Part shown: one piece after another, positions 8,158-15,639 of the stretch | Layout of the letters: every line of letters begins with the position of its first letter | Position numbering within the stretch: position 1 is the stretch's first letter | Origin: Thermoanaerobacteraceae bacterium | Lineage (GTDB): Bacteria > Bacillota > JADQBR01 | Length of the DNA: 36,113 bases | Assembly (NCBI GenBank): GCA_017656305.1 | Contig: JACDOG010000021.1 | Coordinates: 1-36,113, forward strand | Direction of reading: 5' to 3' | Program-made: the position numbers and the translations under genes | The notes under the pieces: model-generated | Database searches by the model: none | Told to the model about the DNA's origin: nothing | Seen by the model: only the letters and a program-made list of their open reading frames with translations

Positions 8158-9333
8158 ATGTATCAGTTCTTGAAGGAAATGCGTATTCTGGATTTGACCA
8201 GGCTGCTGCCGGGGCCTTATGCCACGCAGTTGCTGGGTGATTTGGGTGCGGAGGTGCTCAAGGTGGAAGACCCGGAGGTAGGGGATTACATGCGCTGGAT
8301 GGAACCATGTTTTCCCGGGACCAGGGAAAGTGCTTTGTTCTGGGGACTGAACCGCAACAAGAAAAGCATGACGCTTAACTTGAAAAGTGAAGCGGGCAGG
8401 GAAATCTTTTTCAAATTGGTGCAGGAGTACGATATTGTTATTGAAGGTTTTCGACCGGGGGTTATGGCTAAGCTGGGTCTGGATTTTGATACGTTACAAA
8501 CTGTGAACCCGCGGGTGATTATGTGTTCCGTCACGGGCTACGGGCAGGACGGGCCTTACAGGGACCGGGCGGGGCACGATATCAACTACAACGCCCTTGC
8601 CGGGTCACTGGGACTGACGGGAATGGCTGGCGGTCCTCCGGTGATACCGGCAGTACAGATTGCCGATATCGGTGGCGGCGCGCTGATGGCGGCGGTGGGC
8701 ATTTTGGCGGCTTATATTTCCCGGCAGCAAACGGGCCGGGGGCAGTACATAGATGTGTCCATGCTGGACGGTGTGGTGTCCTGGATGGTCATGCCGCTGA
8801 TGCAGCTGGCAGCCGGCGATCCGGCACTGAAACGCGGGGAGTCCATGCTCAACGGTGGGTATCCTTGTTATAACGTCTACCGGACCAGGGATGGAAAGTA
8901 TATGAGCCTGGGTGCTTTGGAGCTGAAGTTTTGGAAAGCATTTTGCAGGATAGTGGGGAGAGAGGATTTGATACCGAAACAGTATGTACGGGATCCGCAA
9001 GTCAAGAAAGAAGTGCAGGATATCTTTGCGCAGAAGACGCGCGATGAGTGGGCTGAGGTCTTTGCCGACGGCGATGTTTGCTGTGAACCGGTACTGGATG
9101 TAACGGAAATCGGCGAGCACCCGCAGGTGAAGCACCGGAAGCTGTTAAGACCTATGGCGCACCCGCAGGCAGGTAATGTTAATGTGACCGCTTGCCCGTT
9201 AAAATTCGATGTAAATGAAACCAAGCAGGACATACGCCCGCCCGGTTTTGGCGAACACACGGAAGAGGTGTTACTTGATTTGGGCTTTTCTCAGGAAAAG
9301 ATTGCGCAACTAAAAAACGATGGCGTGATATAA
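8158..9333 (+). CDS. CaiB/BaiF family (class III) CoA-transferase
   Basis: The 391-residue enzyme moves CoA between organic acids; its substrates cannot be told from sequence. The N-terminal ILDLTRLLPGPYATQLLGDL, the EVLKVEDPEVGDYMRWMEP segment and NRNKKSMTLNLKSEAG are family signatures. The catalytic aspartate lies in PAVQIADIGGG at residue 170, equivalent to Asp169 of formyl-CoA transferase. I selected ATG 8158 because GGGAGAGGTG ends 6 bases before it; the longer frame from 8125 lacks a ribosome site and starts right after a repeat. Length is normal. It is flanked by repeats on both sides and shows no clear operon partner. Confidence 0.88.
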   Translation: MYQFLKEMRILDLTRLLPGPYATQLLGDLGAEVLKVEDPEVGDYMRWMEPCFPGTRESALFWGLNRNKKSMTLNLKSEAGREIFFKLVQEYDIVIEGFRPGVMAKLGLDFDTLQTVNPRVIMCSVTGYGQDGPYRDRAGHDINYNALAGSLGLTGMAGGPPVIPAVQIADIGGGALMAAVGILAAYISRQQTGRGQYIDVSMLDGVVSWMVMPLMQLAAGDPALKRGESMLNGGYPCYNVYRTRDGKYMSLGALELKFWKAFCRIVGREDLIPKQYVRDPQVKKEVQDIFAQKTRDEWAEVFADGDVCCEPVLDVTEIGEHPQVKHRKLLRPMAHPQAGNVNVTACPLKFDVNETKQDIRPPGFGEHTEEVLLDLGFSQEKIAQLKNDGVI

Positions 9334-9346
9334 TAATTACAGGAGC

Positions 9347-9383
9347 AAAATTCACATTGGGGACGGTTCTCAATGTGAATTTT
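9347..9383 (+). repeat. Palindromic repeat copy 4
   Basis: Arms AAAATTCACAT and ATGTGAATTTT flank TGGGGACGGTTCTCA. It is placed between the CoA-transferase stop and the ribosome site of HesB-like copy 2. Confidence 0.92.
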
Positions 9384-9403
9384 CAATAAAAGGAGTGGTT
9401 CAA

Positions 9404-9694
9404 ATGGTTAACTTGCAGATTTCCGGTAAGGCCAAAGATTACATTCTGAAAAAGGGTGGGGAAGTTACCATTAAGTTGACCCCTATTGGTGGCGGTTGAT
9501 GCGGCGTTCGTTTTGAGCCTACCGTGTCCGTAGGTGCTCCTAAAGAAGAAAACCTGGAAGCATATGACAAATTAACCTCTGAAGGAATTACCGTCTATCT
9601 TCCTTCAGCTTTAAAAATATCTCCCCAGGGTCTTGTGATTTCCCTGGGCGGCATGATTTTCAAGCGCCTTCAGGTGTCCGGCGTAAAAGTTTGA
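9404..9694 (+). CDS. HesB-like (CC/Se motif) small selenoprotein, copy 2
   Basis: The frame from ATG 9404 (AAAAGGAG at 9388-9395) reads VTIKLTPIGGG-Sec-CGVRFEPTVS, with TGA 9497-9499 as codon 32, and ends at TGA 9692-9694. The product has 96 residues. It thus uses UGA both as Sec and as its final stop, which implies that recoding depends on a local signal. It aligns along its whole length with copies 1 and 3 (K-AK-YI--KG-EV near the N-terminus, I-VYLP in the middle, LQVSGVKV at the end). The role is unknown; HesB-like folds suggest metal, Fe-S or redox chemistry. Confidence 0.9.
9497..9540 (+). promoter_or_regulatory. SECIS-like element of HesB-like copy 2
   Basis: CCTAC, loop CGTGTCC (9523-9529) and GTAGG start 23 nt (to the loop) after the UGA. 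GAG and CTC continue the stem across a TG bulge. Confidence 0.65.
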
Positions 9695-9741
9695 CAGGAA
9701 GCAAGCTCCATCCTTTAAACACGGCGTTTGAGTGCAAAGGG

Positions 9742-9770
9742 TTGACGGCAACCGGATGAGGATTTACAAT
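9742..9770 (+). promoter_or_regulatory. Promoter of HesB-like copy 3
   Basis: TTGACG (9742-9747), a 17-base spacer and TACAAT (9765-9770) are close to the sigma-70/A consensus. They lie in the gap between copies 2 and 3, so copy 3 may be transcribed separately. Confidence 0.6.
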
Positions 9771-9826
9771 AATACTGACTGTGATATTCGCTTTAAGCTT
9801 ACGTTAGCGAAAGGGGTGGAATTGCT

Positions 9827-10108
9827 GTGGCAAAAGTCAGCATTACAGAAAAAGCCAAAGAGTACATCAAGCAAAAAGGCAGTGAAGTGGTAATTGACCT
9901 GATGCAGGTTAGCAGTTGATGCGGTACAGAGCTTGTACCTACCGTGTCTGTAGGTTCTCCAAAAAGCAAACTGCATTACAAAAAGTTTGAGTGTGACGGC
10001 ATAAATGTCTACGTTGACAAAAAAGCCAAAGTGACGGAGGATATGGAAATTTCTCTCAGGGGCATTGCATTTTTCAAAGAATTGCAGGTTTCGGGAATTA
10101 AGGCCTAG
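9827..10108 (+). CDS. HesB-like (CC/Se motif) small selenoprotein, copy 3
   Basis: A 93-residue product from GTG 9827 (AAAGGGG at 9810-9816) to TAG 10106-10108, with the in-frame TGA at 9917-9919 (codon 31). The context is VIDLMQVSS-Sec-CGTELVPTVS, so the Sec-Cys pair and the following PTVSVG are kept, while the glycines before Sec are replaced by Ser-Ser. It is the most divergent of the three copies and has its own promoter. The function is unknown. The repeated arrangement suggests local duplication followed by divergence. Confidence 0.88.
9917..9960 (+). promoter_or_regulatory. SECIS-like element of HesB-like copy 3
   Basis: ACCTAC, loop CGTGTCT (9943-9949) and GTAGGT form a 6-bp stem. 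The loop starts 23 nt after the UGA, as in copies 1 and 2. Confidence 0.65.
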
Positions 10109-10142
10109 AAATTCACATTGGGGACGGTTCTCAATGTGAATA
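10109..10142 (+). repeat. Palindromic repeat copy 5
   Basis: AATTCACAT, TGGGGACGGTTCTCA, ATGTGAAT. It abuts the stop codon of HesB-like copy 3. Confidence 0.9.
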
Positions 10143-10220
10143 ATTTGATAGGATATGGAAAATAGGCCGGTAAAAGTAATTACTTTCCGATAGAAAATAA
10201 AAATATCAATGGTTGTGGTG

Positions 10221-10255
10221 AGCGGAGATATATAGTATCTCCGCTTAATTTTTTG
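10221..10255 (+). terminator. Terminator downstream of the HesB-like genes
   Basis: AGCGGAGATA and TATCTCCGCT form a 10-bp perfect stem with a short loop, followed by TAATTTTTT. Confidence 0.85.
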
Positions 10256-10257
10256 GT

Positions 10258-10289
10258 AAATTCACGTTCAGAACCGCCCCGGATGTGAA
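10258..10289 (-). repeat. Palindromic repeat copy 6 (reverse orientation)
   Basis: AATTCACGTTCAGAACCGCC, then CCGGATGTGAA. The core is the reverse complement of the copies upstream, with one base changed. Confidence 0.88.
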
Positions 10290-10290
10290 A

Positions 10291-10324
10291 AAAATTCACA
10301 CTGAGAACCGTCCCCGATGTGAAT
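10291..10324 (-). repeat. Palindromic repeat copy 7 (reverse orientation)
   Basis: AAATTCACACTGAGAACCGT, then CCCCGATGTGAAT. It is in direct tandem with copy 6 and ends just before the marR -35 box. Confidence 0.9.
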
Positions 10325-10326
10325 GC

Positions 10327-10364
10327 TTGACAGGCTGGAAATATTACGATATCGTATTATACGA
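10327..10364 (+). promoter_or_regulatory. Promoter and MarR-type operator of the efflux operon
   Basis: TTGACA (10327-10332) is followed 17 bases later by TATCGT (10350-10355), a weak -10. Two overlapping dyads cover this area: TACGATATCGTA (10345-10356, perfect, extending imperfectly to 10341-10360) and TCGTAT-T-ATACGA (10352-10364, perfect). They share one half-site. Placement over the -10 suits autorepression by the MarR protein encoded next. Confidence 0.65.
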
Positions 10365-10401
10365 AATGGAACCAAATTCCGTGTTTGTAAGGAGTGAAAG
10401 T

Positions 10402-10869
10402 ATGAGCTCGCACGAGCAGGTGTTGAAACTAGCGCGTTTAATCAACAGGGCGCACCGGGCTTTTCAACGGTTAATGCAGCCTATCATGGAGGAAAAGGGG
10501 TTTAATCTCAGCCTGACGGAAATGATGGTGATGCGGCTTGTCAGTGAGGAACAATCTGTGAGGGTGTCGCATCTTAGTGAAAAACTGGGGGTACCACCCA
10601 GTACCATGACTAGTATTCTTGACCGGTTGGAAGATAAAAATATTGTGCGGCGTGTCAGAAGTAGGGAGGACCGCCGGGCCATAGCGGTGGAACTGGTGCC
10701 GGATATGGAGGAAAGGAAGCGGGAAATGTATCAGTTGTTAGCCGAGGAATTGACAGAAGCTTTAAAAGAAATATCACCAGAGCGGGTAAGCCAGATGGTT
10801 GCGGATATGGAGTACTTTTTGGAGAAACTAATGAACCAGCAGAAAGGTGATAGGGATGGCAGAGAATAA
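10402..10869 (+). CDS. MarR-family transcriptional regulator
   Basis: The 155-residue protein has a winged helix-turn-helix with VSHLSEKLGVPPSTMTSILD (about residues 56-75) and the wing RRVRSREDRRAIAVEL, which carries the typical D-R-R motif. ATG 10402 follows GTAAGGAGTG; the longer frame from 10285 would translate a palindromic repeat. The gene overlaps the next one by 14 bases and leads an EmrA/EmrB-like efflux pair, the usual arrangement for a ligand-responsive repressor of drug or toxin export. The dyads at 10341-10364 are the likely operator. Confidence 0.9.
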   Translation: MSSHEQVLKLARLINRAHRAFQRLMQPIMEEKGFNLSLTEMMVMRLVSEEQSVRVSHLSEKLGVPPSTMTSILDRLEDKNIVRRVRSREDRRAIAVELVPDMEERKREMYQLLAEELTEALKEISPERVSQMVADMEYFLEKLMNQQKGDRDGRE

Positions 10870-11575
10870 ACTGGTGACTGGCACTGAACATAAGCAGGGC
10901 AATCATAAACGGTTGAGAGTAATCGGGCTGGTACTGGTGGCAGCGCTTGCGGGCGCTTTAGGGATAATCTCTTACTACGCGTATCAGGACAGTCATTATA
11001 TTATCACTGAAAATGCAAAAGTTACCGGGGAAATGGTTAAGATAACCCCGCCGGCTTCGGGTATTCTTGCGGAATGGAAAGTAAATACCGGATCCAGGGT
11101 AACCAAGGGCCAGGTGCTGGGAAAACAGCAAATTAGCGGTGCAGGCGAACGGGCGGATCGCGGTTCTGTTTTACTGCAGGAAATTCGTTCTCCTCTGGAC
11201 GGTACGGTCATCAAGAGCGAGGCAAAGGTGGGAACAACTGTCGCACCTGGACAGGTGCTGGCCGTGGTTGCGGATTTGGATTCCCTTTACATTGAGGCCA
11301 ATATTAAGGAAACCGAGATTAACAAAGTAAAGGTCGGACAGCTGGTAGACGTAACGCTGGATGCTGCAAAGAACGTGCAACTGCAAGGAAAGGTGGATTT
11401 TATTGGCCTGGCTACAACATCGGTCTTTTCACTGCTGCCTGATGTCAATTCCGGGAACGGGTTTACCAAGGTAACGCGCGTGATACCTGTGCGTATCAGC
11501 CTGCTCGAGCTACCGGCAGTCCAGTTAAAATTGCTGCCTGGAATGAGTGCTACGGTGCGAATACATCTCAAGTAA
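10856..11575 (+). CDS. Compact EmrA/HlyD-type membrane fusion (periplasmic adaptor-like) protein
   Basis: The 239-residue protein has one N-terminal membrane helix (LVLVAALAGALGIISYYAY). It then has a biotinyl-lipoyl-like half-motif (ITPPASGILAEWKVNTGSRV), a second half (IRSPLDGTVIKSEAKVGTTV) and a beta-barrel segment (LYIEANIKETEINKVKVGQL). The long coiled-coil hairpin normally found between the lipoyl halves is nearly absent, so it is much shorter than the roughly 390-residue E. coli EmrA, as expected in a cell without an outer membrane. ATG 10856 follows AAAGGTG. It is coupled to the MFS gene downstream. Confidence 0.82.
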   Translation: MAENKLVTGTEHKQGNHKRLRVIGLVLVAALAGALGIISYYAYQDSHYIITENAKVTGEMVKITPPASGILAEWKVNTGSRVTKGQVLGKQQISGAGERADRGSVLLQEIRSPLDGTVIKSEAKVGTTVAPGQVLAVVADLDSLYIEANIKETEINKVKVGQLVDVTLDAAKNVQLQGKVDFIGLATTSVFSLLPDVNSGNGFTKVTRVIPVRISLLELPAVQLKLLPGMSATVRIHLK

Positions 11576-11596
11576 TATTGTGGTCAGGTGAGTGTG

Positions 11597-13123
11597 ATGA
11601 CGGAACAAGAGCGACAGCAACAACGAAATAATACCGCACCGCACTGGGGAGTTTCCCTGGCAGTCATAGTTATCGGTGCGTTTATGGTGATACTGGACTC
11701 CAGCATTGTCAATATCGCAGTGCCGACGTTGATGGATGTATTTCAGGTAAGCACGGAAAATGTCCAGTGGGTTGTTACCATCTACATGCTTACGCTTGGT
11801 GTGATCGTGCCTGTTAGCGGTTGGCTGGGCGATAAACTGGGGTATAAAAAGCTTTATATCTACGCGCTGGTGATATTCACCATTGCTTCTGCTCTGTGTG
11901 GTTTGGCATGGAATTTTTATGTCCTTATTGCCGCCCGGGTGCTGCAGGCTGTGGGTGGCGGTCTTATAATGCCCAGTGCACTGGCCATGATTTTTCGCCT
12001 GGTGCCCAGGAACCGCCAGGGAACGGCCATGGGTATCTGGGGCATGGCGGTGTTGGTGGCCCCCGCTTTAGGGCCCACCATCGGTGGTTACCTGGTGGAA
12101 TACGTTAACTGGCGCTTGATTTTCTTTATTAATATTCCCATTGGAATTTTGGGCTATTTTATTGCCGGCGTTATCCTGCCCGAATTTGAGATGCAGCCGG
12201 CGGGACCATTTGATACGGTGGGATTTTTGTCATCTGCCGTAGGTTTGTTTTCGCTGATTTTTGCTCTGGCTAAAGGGGAAAGCTGGGGGTGGACGTCACA
12301 GCCTATTATCCTGTTATTTTACGTCAGTATAGTGAGCCTGGCAATTTTTGTGTACAATGAGCTCACTGTGGAATACCCCATGCTGGAACTGAGAATATTT
12401 AGATATGGTGTTTACACGGCCAGCCGTTTGGTAAACATTATTATCATGGTTAGCCTGTACTCGCAGGTCTTTTATTTACCTTTGTATTTGCAAAACATTC
12501 GCGGCCTGGGTGCCATGGAAACGGGATTCTTGCTCATGCCCGGCGCCCTGGCCACCGGCATTGTGATGTTTATCAGCGGTCGGATTTATGACAGGATTGG
12601 TGCGCTTTACTTGAGTTTGGCCGGTATTTTCGTGCTTGCCTACACCTCCTATCTTTTAAGCCACCTGAACGTGTACACTGCGCCGGAAACGGTAGTGAAA
12701 TGGGTGATTTTAAGAGGTATCGGCATGGGGCTGGTATCCATGCCGGCGCAGACGGCAGGAATGGCGGTCATCCCCAAACGCTACGTCGGTCATGCTTCAG
12801 CGGCCAGCAATGTCATTCAGCGGGTGAGTGCTTCTTTTGGTTTGGCCGTACTGACCAGTTTTTTGACTGGGCGTGTGGCTTTTCACCAAAGTATGTACCG
12901 GTCAGAAATTACTCCCTGGTCACCGGTTGCAGCCAATTTGTTTTCCGGATTTGGGGCGCTGGACACGACGGCTGTAAAACTGGAGGCAGCGAAATACCTG
13001 CAGGCAATCGTATTCCAAAAGGCCTTTACCAGGGGTGTTGATGAACTGTTTCTTTATACTTCGTTTCTTTGCGTGCTGGGGCTGGTTCCCGCCATGTTTT
13101 TAAGACGCAGGCAGCCCAGGTAA
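11597..13123 (+). CDS. DHA2-family (EmrB/QacA-type) 14-TM drug:H+ antiporter
   Basis: The 508-residue major facilitator protein has about 14 hydrophobic segments. Family motifs seen include VILDSSIVNIAVPTL in TM1, GWLGDKLGYKKLY (motif A) in the TM2-3 loop, and GGGLIMPSALAM with APALGPTIGGYLVEYVNWR in TM4-5 (motif C region). It probably exports toxic organic compounds using the proton gradient and works with the adaptor encoded 21 bases upstream. The start may be ATG 11597, GTG 11594 or GTG 11588; AGGTGA at 11586-11591 favours the first two. The operon ends in three repeat copies and no ordinary terminator is visible. Confidence 0.9.
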   Translation: MTEQERQQQRNNTAPHWGVSLAVIVIGAFMVILDSSIVNIAVPTLMDVFQVSTENVQWVVTIYMLTLGVIVPVSGWLGDKLGYKKLYIYALVIFTIASALCGLAWNFYVLIAARVLQAVGGGLIMPSALAMIFRLVPRNRQGTAMGIWGMAVLVAPALGPTIGGYLVEYVNWRLIFFINIPIGILGYFIAGVILPEFEMQPAGPFDTVGFLSSAVGLFSLIFALAKGESWGWTSQPIILLFYVSIVSLAIFVYNELTVEYPMLELRIFRYGVYTASRLVNIIIMVSLYSQVFYLPLYLQNIRGLGAMETGFLLMPGALATGIVMFISGRIYDRIGALYLSLAGIFVLAYTSYLLSHLNVYTAPETVVKWVILRGIGMGLVSMPAQTAGMAVIPKRYVGHASAASNVIQRVSASFGLAVLTSFLTGRVAFHQSMYRSEITPWSPVAANLFSGFGALDTTAVKLEAAKYLQAIVFQKAFTRGVDELFLYTSFLCVLGLVPAMFLRRRQPR

Positions 13124-13125
13124 AC

Positions 13126-13220
13126 AAAAATTCACATTCAGAACCGTCCCCAATGTGAAAAAAATTCACATCGAGAACCGTCCCCGATGTGAACTCATCG
13201 AGAACCGTCCCCGATGTGAA
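13126..13220 (-). repeat. Palindromic repeat copies 8-10 in tandem (reverse orientation)
   Basis: Copies occupy 13126-13159, 13160-13193 and 13196-13220. The first two have both arms around AGAACCGTCCCC. The third has lost the outer part of its left arm (CATCGAGAACCGTCCCCGAT, then GTGAA). Confidence 0.9.
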
Positions 13221-13504
13221 CTAAAAATATTTTTCAATAGGCAGGAATTAATGGGTGGTTACATGAATAAATATATAATGGGGGTGTTTTTGTTTTAATC
13301 GGGGTTGCTGTGGGAAAAATGAATATAGGTACGAAAAGAGTAAAAAATTGTCTAAAAACCAGCATAATAACATATAAAGGGTGTGATGCCGGGGAGGACA
13401 TGGGCTGTTAAACGTTAGCAAAACGGTATGTATATATATAATAGTAATCGAAAAATTAACAAAACAAAGATTTGATACAAAAGTTTGAAGTAGGGAGGAT
13501 TTAG
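13221..13504 (+). other. A+T-rich intergenic region upstream of nhaA
   Basis: No credible gene is present. It contains a G-rich island at 13376-13410 (GGGTGTGATGCCGGGGAGGA), and a TATATATATAAT stretch (TATAAT at 13437-13442) that may be the -10 of nhaA, although no good -35 is seen. A strong AGGGAGGA ribosome site lies at 13492-13499. nhaA genes elsewhere can carry Li+ riboswitches; I could not match one here by eye. Confidence 0.4.
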
Positions 13505-14683
13505 ATGCGTAAGACAGTTAATTTCCTGAGAGAATTTTCCATTCCATTGATTGCGGGAGTAGTGGTAGCACTGATTTGGGCAAACGTGGACCCACACAGC
13601 TATCATGAATTTGTGCACGAGGACTTGTTCCTGGGGCATAACTTTCACTTTTTCGTCAATGATATTTTCATGGTCTTTTTCTTTGCCATTGCCGGTGTGG
13701 AAATTGTCCAGAGCGTGATGCCCGGCGGTGATTTAAACCCGATTAAGAAGGCCATTAACCCGCTATTTGCCACTGCCGGCGGGGTACTGGGGCCTGTTGC
13801 TGTTTACCTGACGTTGAACTCCATTTTTGGTTCCCCGGAACTGGTTAAAGGGTGGGGAATTCCCACAGCAACAGATATTGCTCTGGCGTGGCTGGTGGCC
13901 CGGTTCGTTTTCGGCGGGGCTCATCCGGCGGTGAAGTTCCTGCTGCTTTTGGCAATTGCCGACGATGCAATCGGCCTAATCATCATTGCCGTGTTTTACC
14001 CGGACCCGCTGCATCCGACGGAGCCTATCTGGCTGCTGCTGGTGCTTGCCGGAATGGCAGTGGCGTTTATCCTGCGCAAGCTCAATGTCAGGAACTACTG
14101 GCCGTACCTGCTGACGGCGGGAATTTTGAGCTGGACCGGTCTGCACAACGCGCACCTGCACCCGGCACTGGCACTGGTGTTTATTGTCCCCTTCCTGCCG
14201 CACCCGATCAAGGAGACAGAGCATTTATTCGAGGCGGATGTGGAGGAACATTCCACCCTGTCCCAGTTTGAGCACGAGTGGAAGGTCATCGTGGATTTCG
14301 GTCTCTTCTTCTTCGGCATTGCCAATGCCGGCGTGGAACTGGCGGGAATTGGCGTTGCCACCTGGCTGGTATTTATAGCACTGCTGGTTGGTAAGACAGT
14401 GGGTATCTTTACCCTGGGTTTCATTGCCCAGCTTGTTGGCTTCCCTCTGCCGGACGGCATGGGGAAAAAGGAGCTTTTCTTGGCAGGGCTTATTGCTGCC
14501 TTGGGATTGACGGTGGCGCTGTTTGTGGCTGGTGCGGCATTTACCGACCTGCATATCCAGGGAGCAGCCAAGATGGGAGCGCTCTTCAGCGCCAGCGTGG
14601 CCGTGCTTGCCATTGTTCTGGGTAAAGTACTGGGAGTAAAGAAGGTAAATGAAGAGCAGAAACCTTCGGCCGTATTTGAATAA
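13505..14683 (+). CDS. nhaA: Na+/H+ antiporter NhaA
   Basis: The 392-residue membrane protein exchanges internal Na+ (or Li+) for external H+, giving pH and sodium homeostasis. It has the conserved GIPTATDIALAWLVARF segment and the double-aspartate LLAIADDAIGLIIIAVF (near residue 160), which holds the ion-binding Asp pair. FFAIAGVE near residue 60 is another NhaA hallmark. About 11-12 hydrophobic segments are evident and the length is typical. The gene stands alone between a repeat cluster and a strong terminator. Confidence 0.93.
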   Translation: MRKTVNFLREFSIPLIAGVVVALIWANVDPHSYHEFVHEDLFLGHNFHFFVNDIFMVFFFAIAGVEIVQSVMPGGDLNPIKKAINPLFATAGGVLGPVAVYLTLNSIFGSPELVKGWGIPTATDIALAWLVARFVFGGAHPAVKFLLLLAIADDAIGLIIIAVFYPDPLHPTEPIWLLLVLAGMAVAFILRKLNVRNYWPYLLTAGILSWTGLHNAHLHPALALVFIVPFLPHPIKETEHLFEADVEEHSTLSQFEHEWKVIVDFGLFFFGIANAGVELAGIGVATWLVFIALLVGKTVGIFTLGFIAQLVGFPLPDGMGKKELFLAGLIAALGLTVALFVAGAAFTDLHIQGAAKMGALFSASVAVLAIVLGKVLGVKKVNEEQKPSAVFE

Positions 14684-14694
14684 TCCTACCAGAT

Positions 14695-14727
14695 GCCCCG
14701 CTATATGCAAAATATAGCGGGGTTTTA
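14695..14727 (+). terminator. Terminator of nhaA
   Basis: CCCCGCTATAT and ATATAGCGGGG form an 11-bp stem with loop GCAAA, followed by TTTTATT. Confidence 0.92.
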
Positions 14728-14777
14728 TTGCTTGCGGCAGGAAAATTGCCGGGTGTGATGGAACTAAGTATTATAAC

Positions 14778-14840
14778 GGAATTCAGAAGACAGGAGACAT
14801 AATTTGGCTGCGGCCAGGAGACAGAAGGCAGAATTAGGAT
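14778..14840. repeat. Possible decayed copy of the AGAAGACAG-type repeat
   Basis: GAATTCAGAAGACAGGAGAC and CAGGAGACAGAAGGCAGAAT resemble the arms of the palindromic element at 32505-32632. No intact inverted pair is seen here. Confidence 0.35.
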
Positions 14841-14856
14841 AGGGGGCTGAGGAAGG

Positions 14857-15564
14857 TTGCTGGTATGTAAGGTTGTCAAGAATTATCTCCAGGAACAGGC
14901 AAGAGAAGCGCGGGCGGATTACCAGGACATAAAAATCGACCTGGAGCAGTTTCAGGATTACCTGATTAACTGGACGCCGGTGCCGGTGGAGAAAATAGAT
15001 AGAATCAGTATGGTGCATTTTCAGGAGTTTTTGAGCTGGTGGTATATCAGGCACTGTCATCCCAGCCCGCTGGCAGCCCGGCACCTGCTGCTGACTTTGG
15101 AGGATTTCTGCAAGTTTGTCTATAAACGTTTTTACGTGGACCTGTTTTCCCTGTACCGACCCGTGCTGGAAGAATTGAAGGAGGACCTGCCGCGGGTGAT
15201 TTCGCTCTCCCACGCTGTCAGCCCTCTAAAGCAGAACGAGTCTTTACGCTACCTGGCAGCTGTTTACGGTCTTGACAGGGCTAGAGAAATGGGTATCCTG
15301 GCTGATAACGACTACGAAGATGTGGAGAAGGGTTACATGAGCGTGGCGTACTTGGGTGACGGGACGGAGGTAGAGCTGCACAGTTTGAGCAAAAATATTG
15401 ACATCGGCCCGGTGAAACTTTCCTACGAGGCGGCCAGATTAATTCGTGAAGGTGACATTATTTACCTGGAAGTGGGAGAGAAAAAGGGCCGATGGGAGGT
15501 CATCGAGGCGGGATTTGCCTATCCCGCTCTGGCTAGGCATTTTATCAAGGGGGACATTAATTGA
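14857..15564 (+). CDS. Uncharacterised protein with integrase-type N-terminal helical region
   Basis: I do not recognise the full 235-residue protein. Residues 7-90 look like the helical core-binding domain of tyrosine recombinases (VKNYLQEQAREARADYQDIK, then FLSWWYIRH...LLTLEDFCKFVYKRF). No catalytic R-H-R-Y domain follows. The C-terminal 100 residues are mixed beta (YMSVAYLGDGTEVELHSLSK), with a repeat of the idea in IREGDIIYLEVGEKKGRWEV. The start is probably TTG 14857, with AGGGGG and GAGGAAGG upstream. No signal peptide or membrane helix is present. Its placement before the UPF0173 hydrolase does not indicate a role. Confidence 0.6.
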   Translation: MLVCKVVKNYLQEQAREARADYQDIKIDLEQFQDYLINWTPVPVEKIDRISMVHFQEFLSWWYIRHCHPSPLAARHLLLTLEDFCKFVYKRFYVDLFSLYRPVLEELKEDLPRVISLSHAVSPLKQNESLRYLAAVYGLDRAREMGILADNDYEDVEKGYMSVAYLGDGTEVELHSLSKNIDIGPVKLSYEAARLIREGDIIYLEVGEKKGRWEVIEAGFAYPALARHFIKGDIN

Positions 15565-15639
15565 AACTGTTTGGATATAATAGTAATATGTGTCGTGCAC
15601 GAAATTACTGGGAAAATTAATTTCAGGGAGGGATAAGCC

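Noticed and set aside
5988-13220. CRISPR array from the repeated 34-nt sequences
   Set aside because: Copies are dispersed, palindromic, in both orientations and without regular spacers or cas genes.
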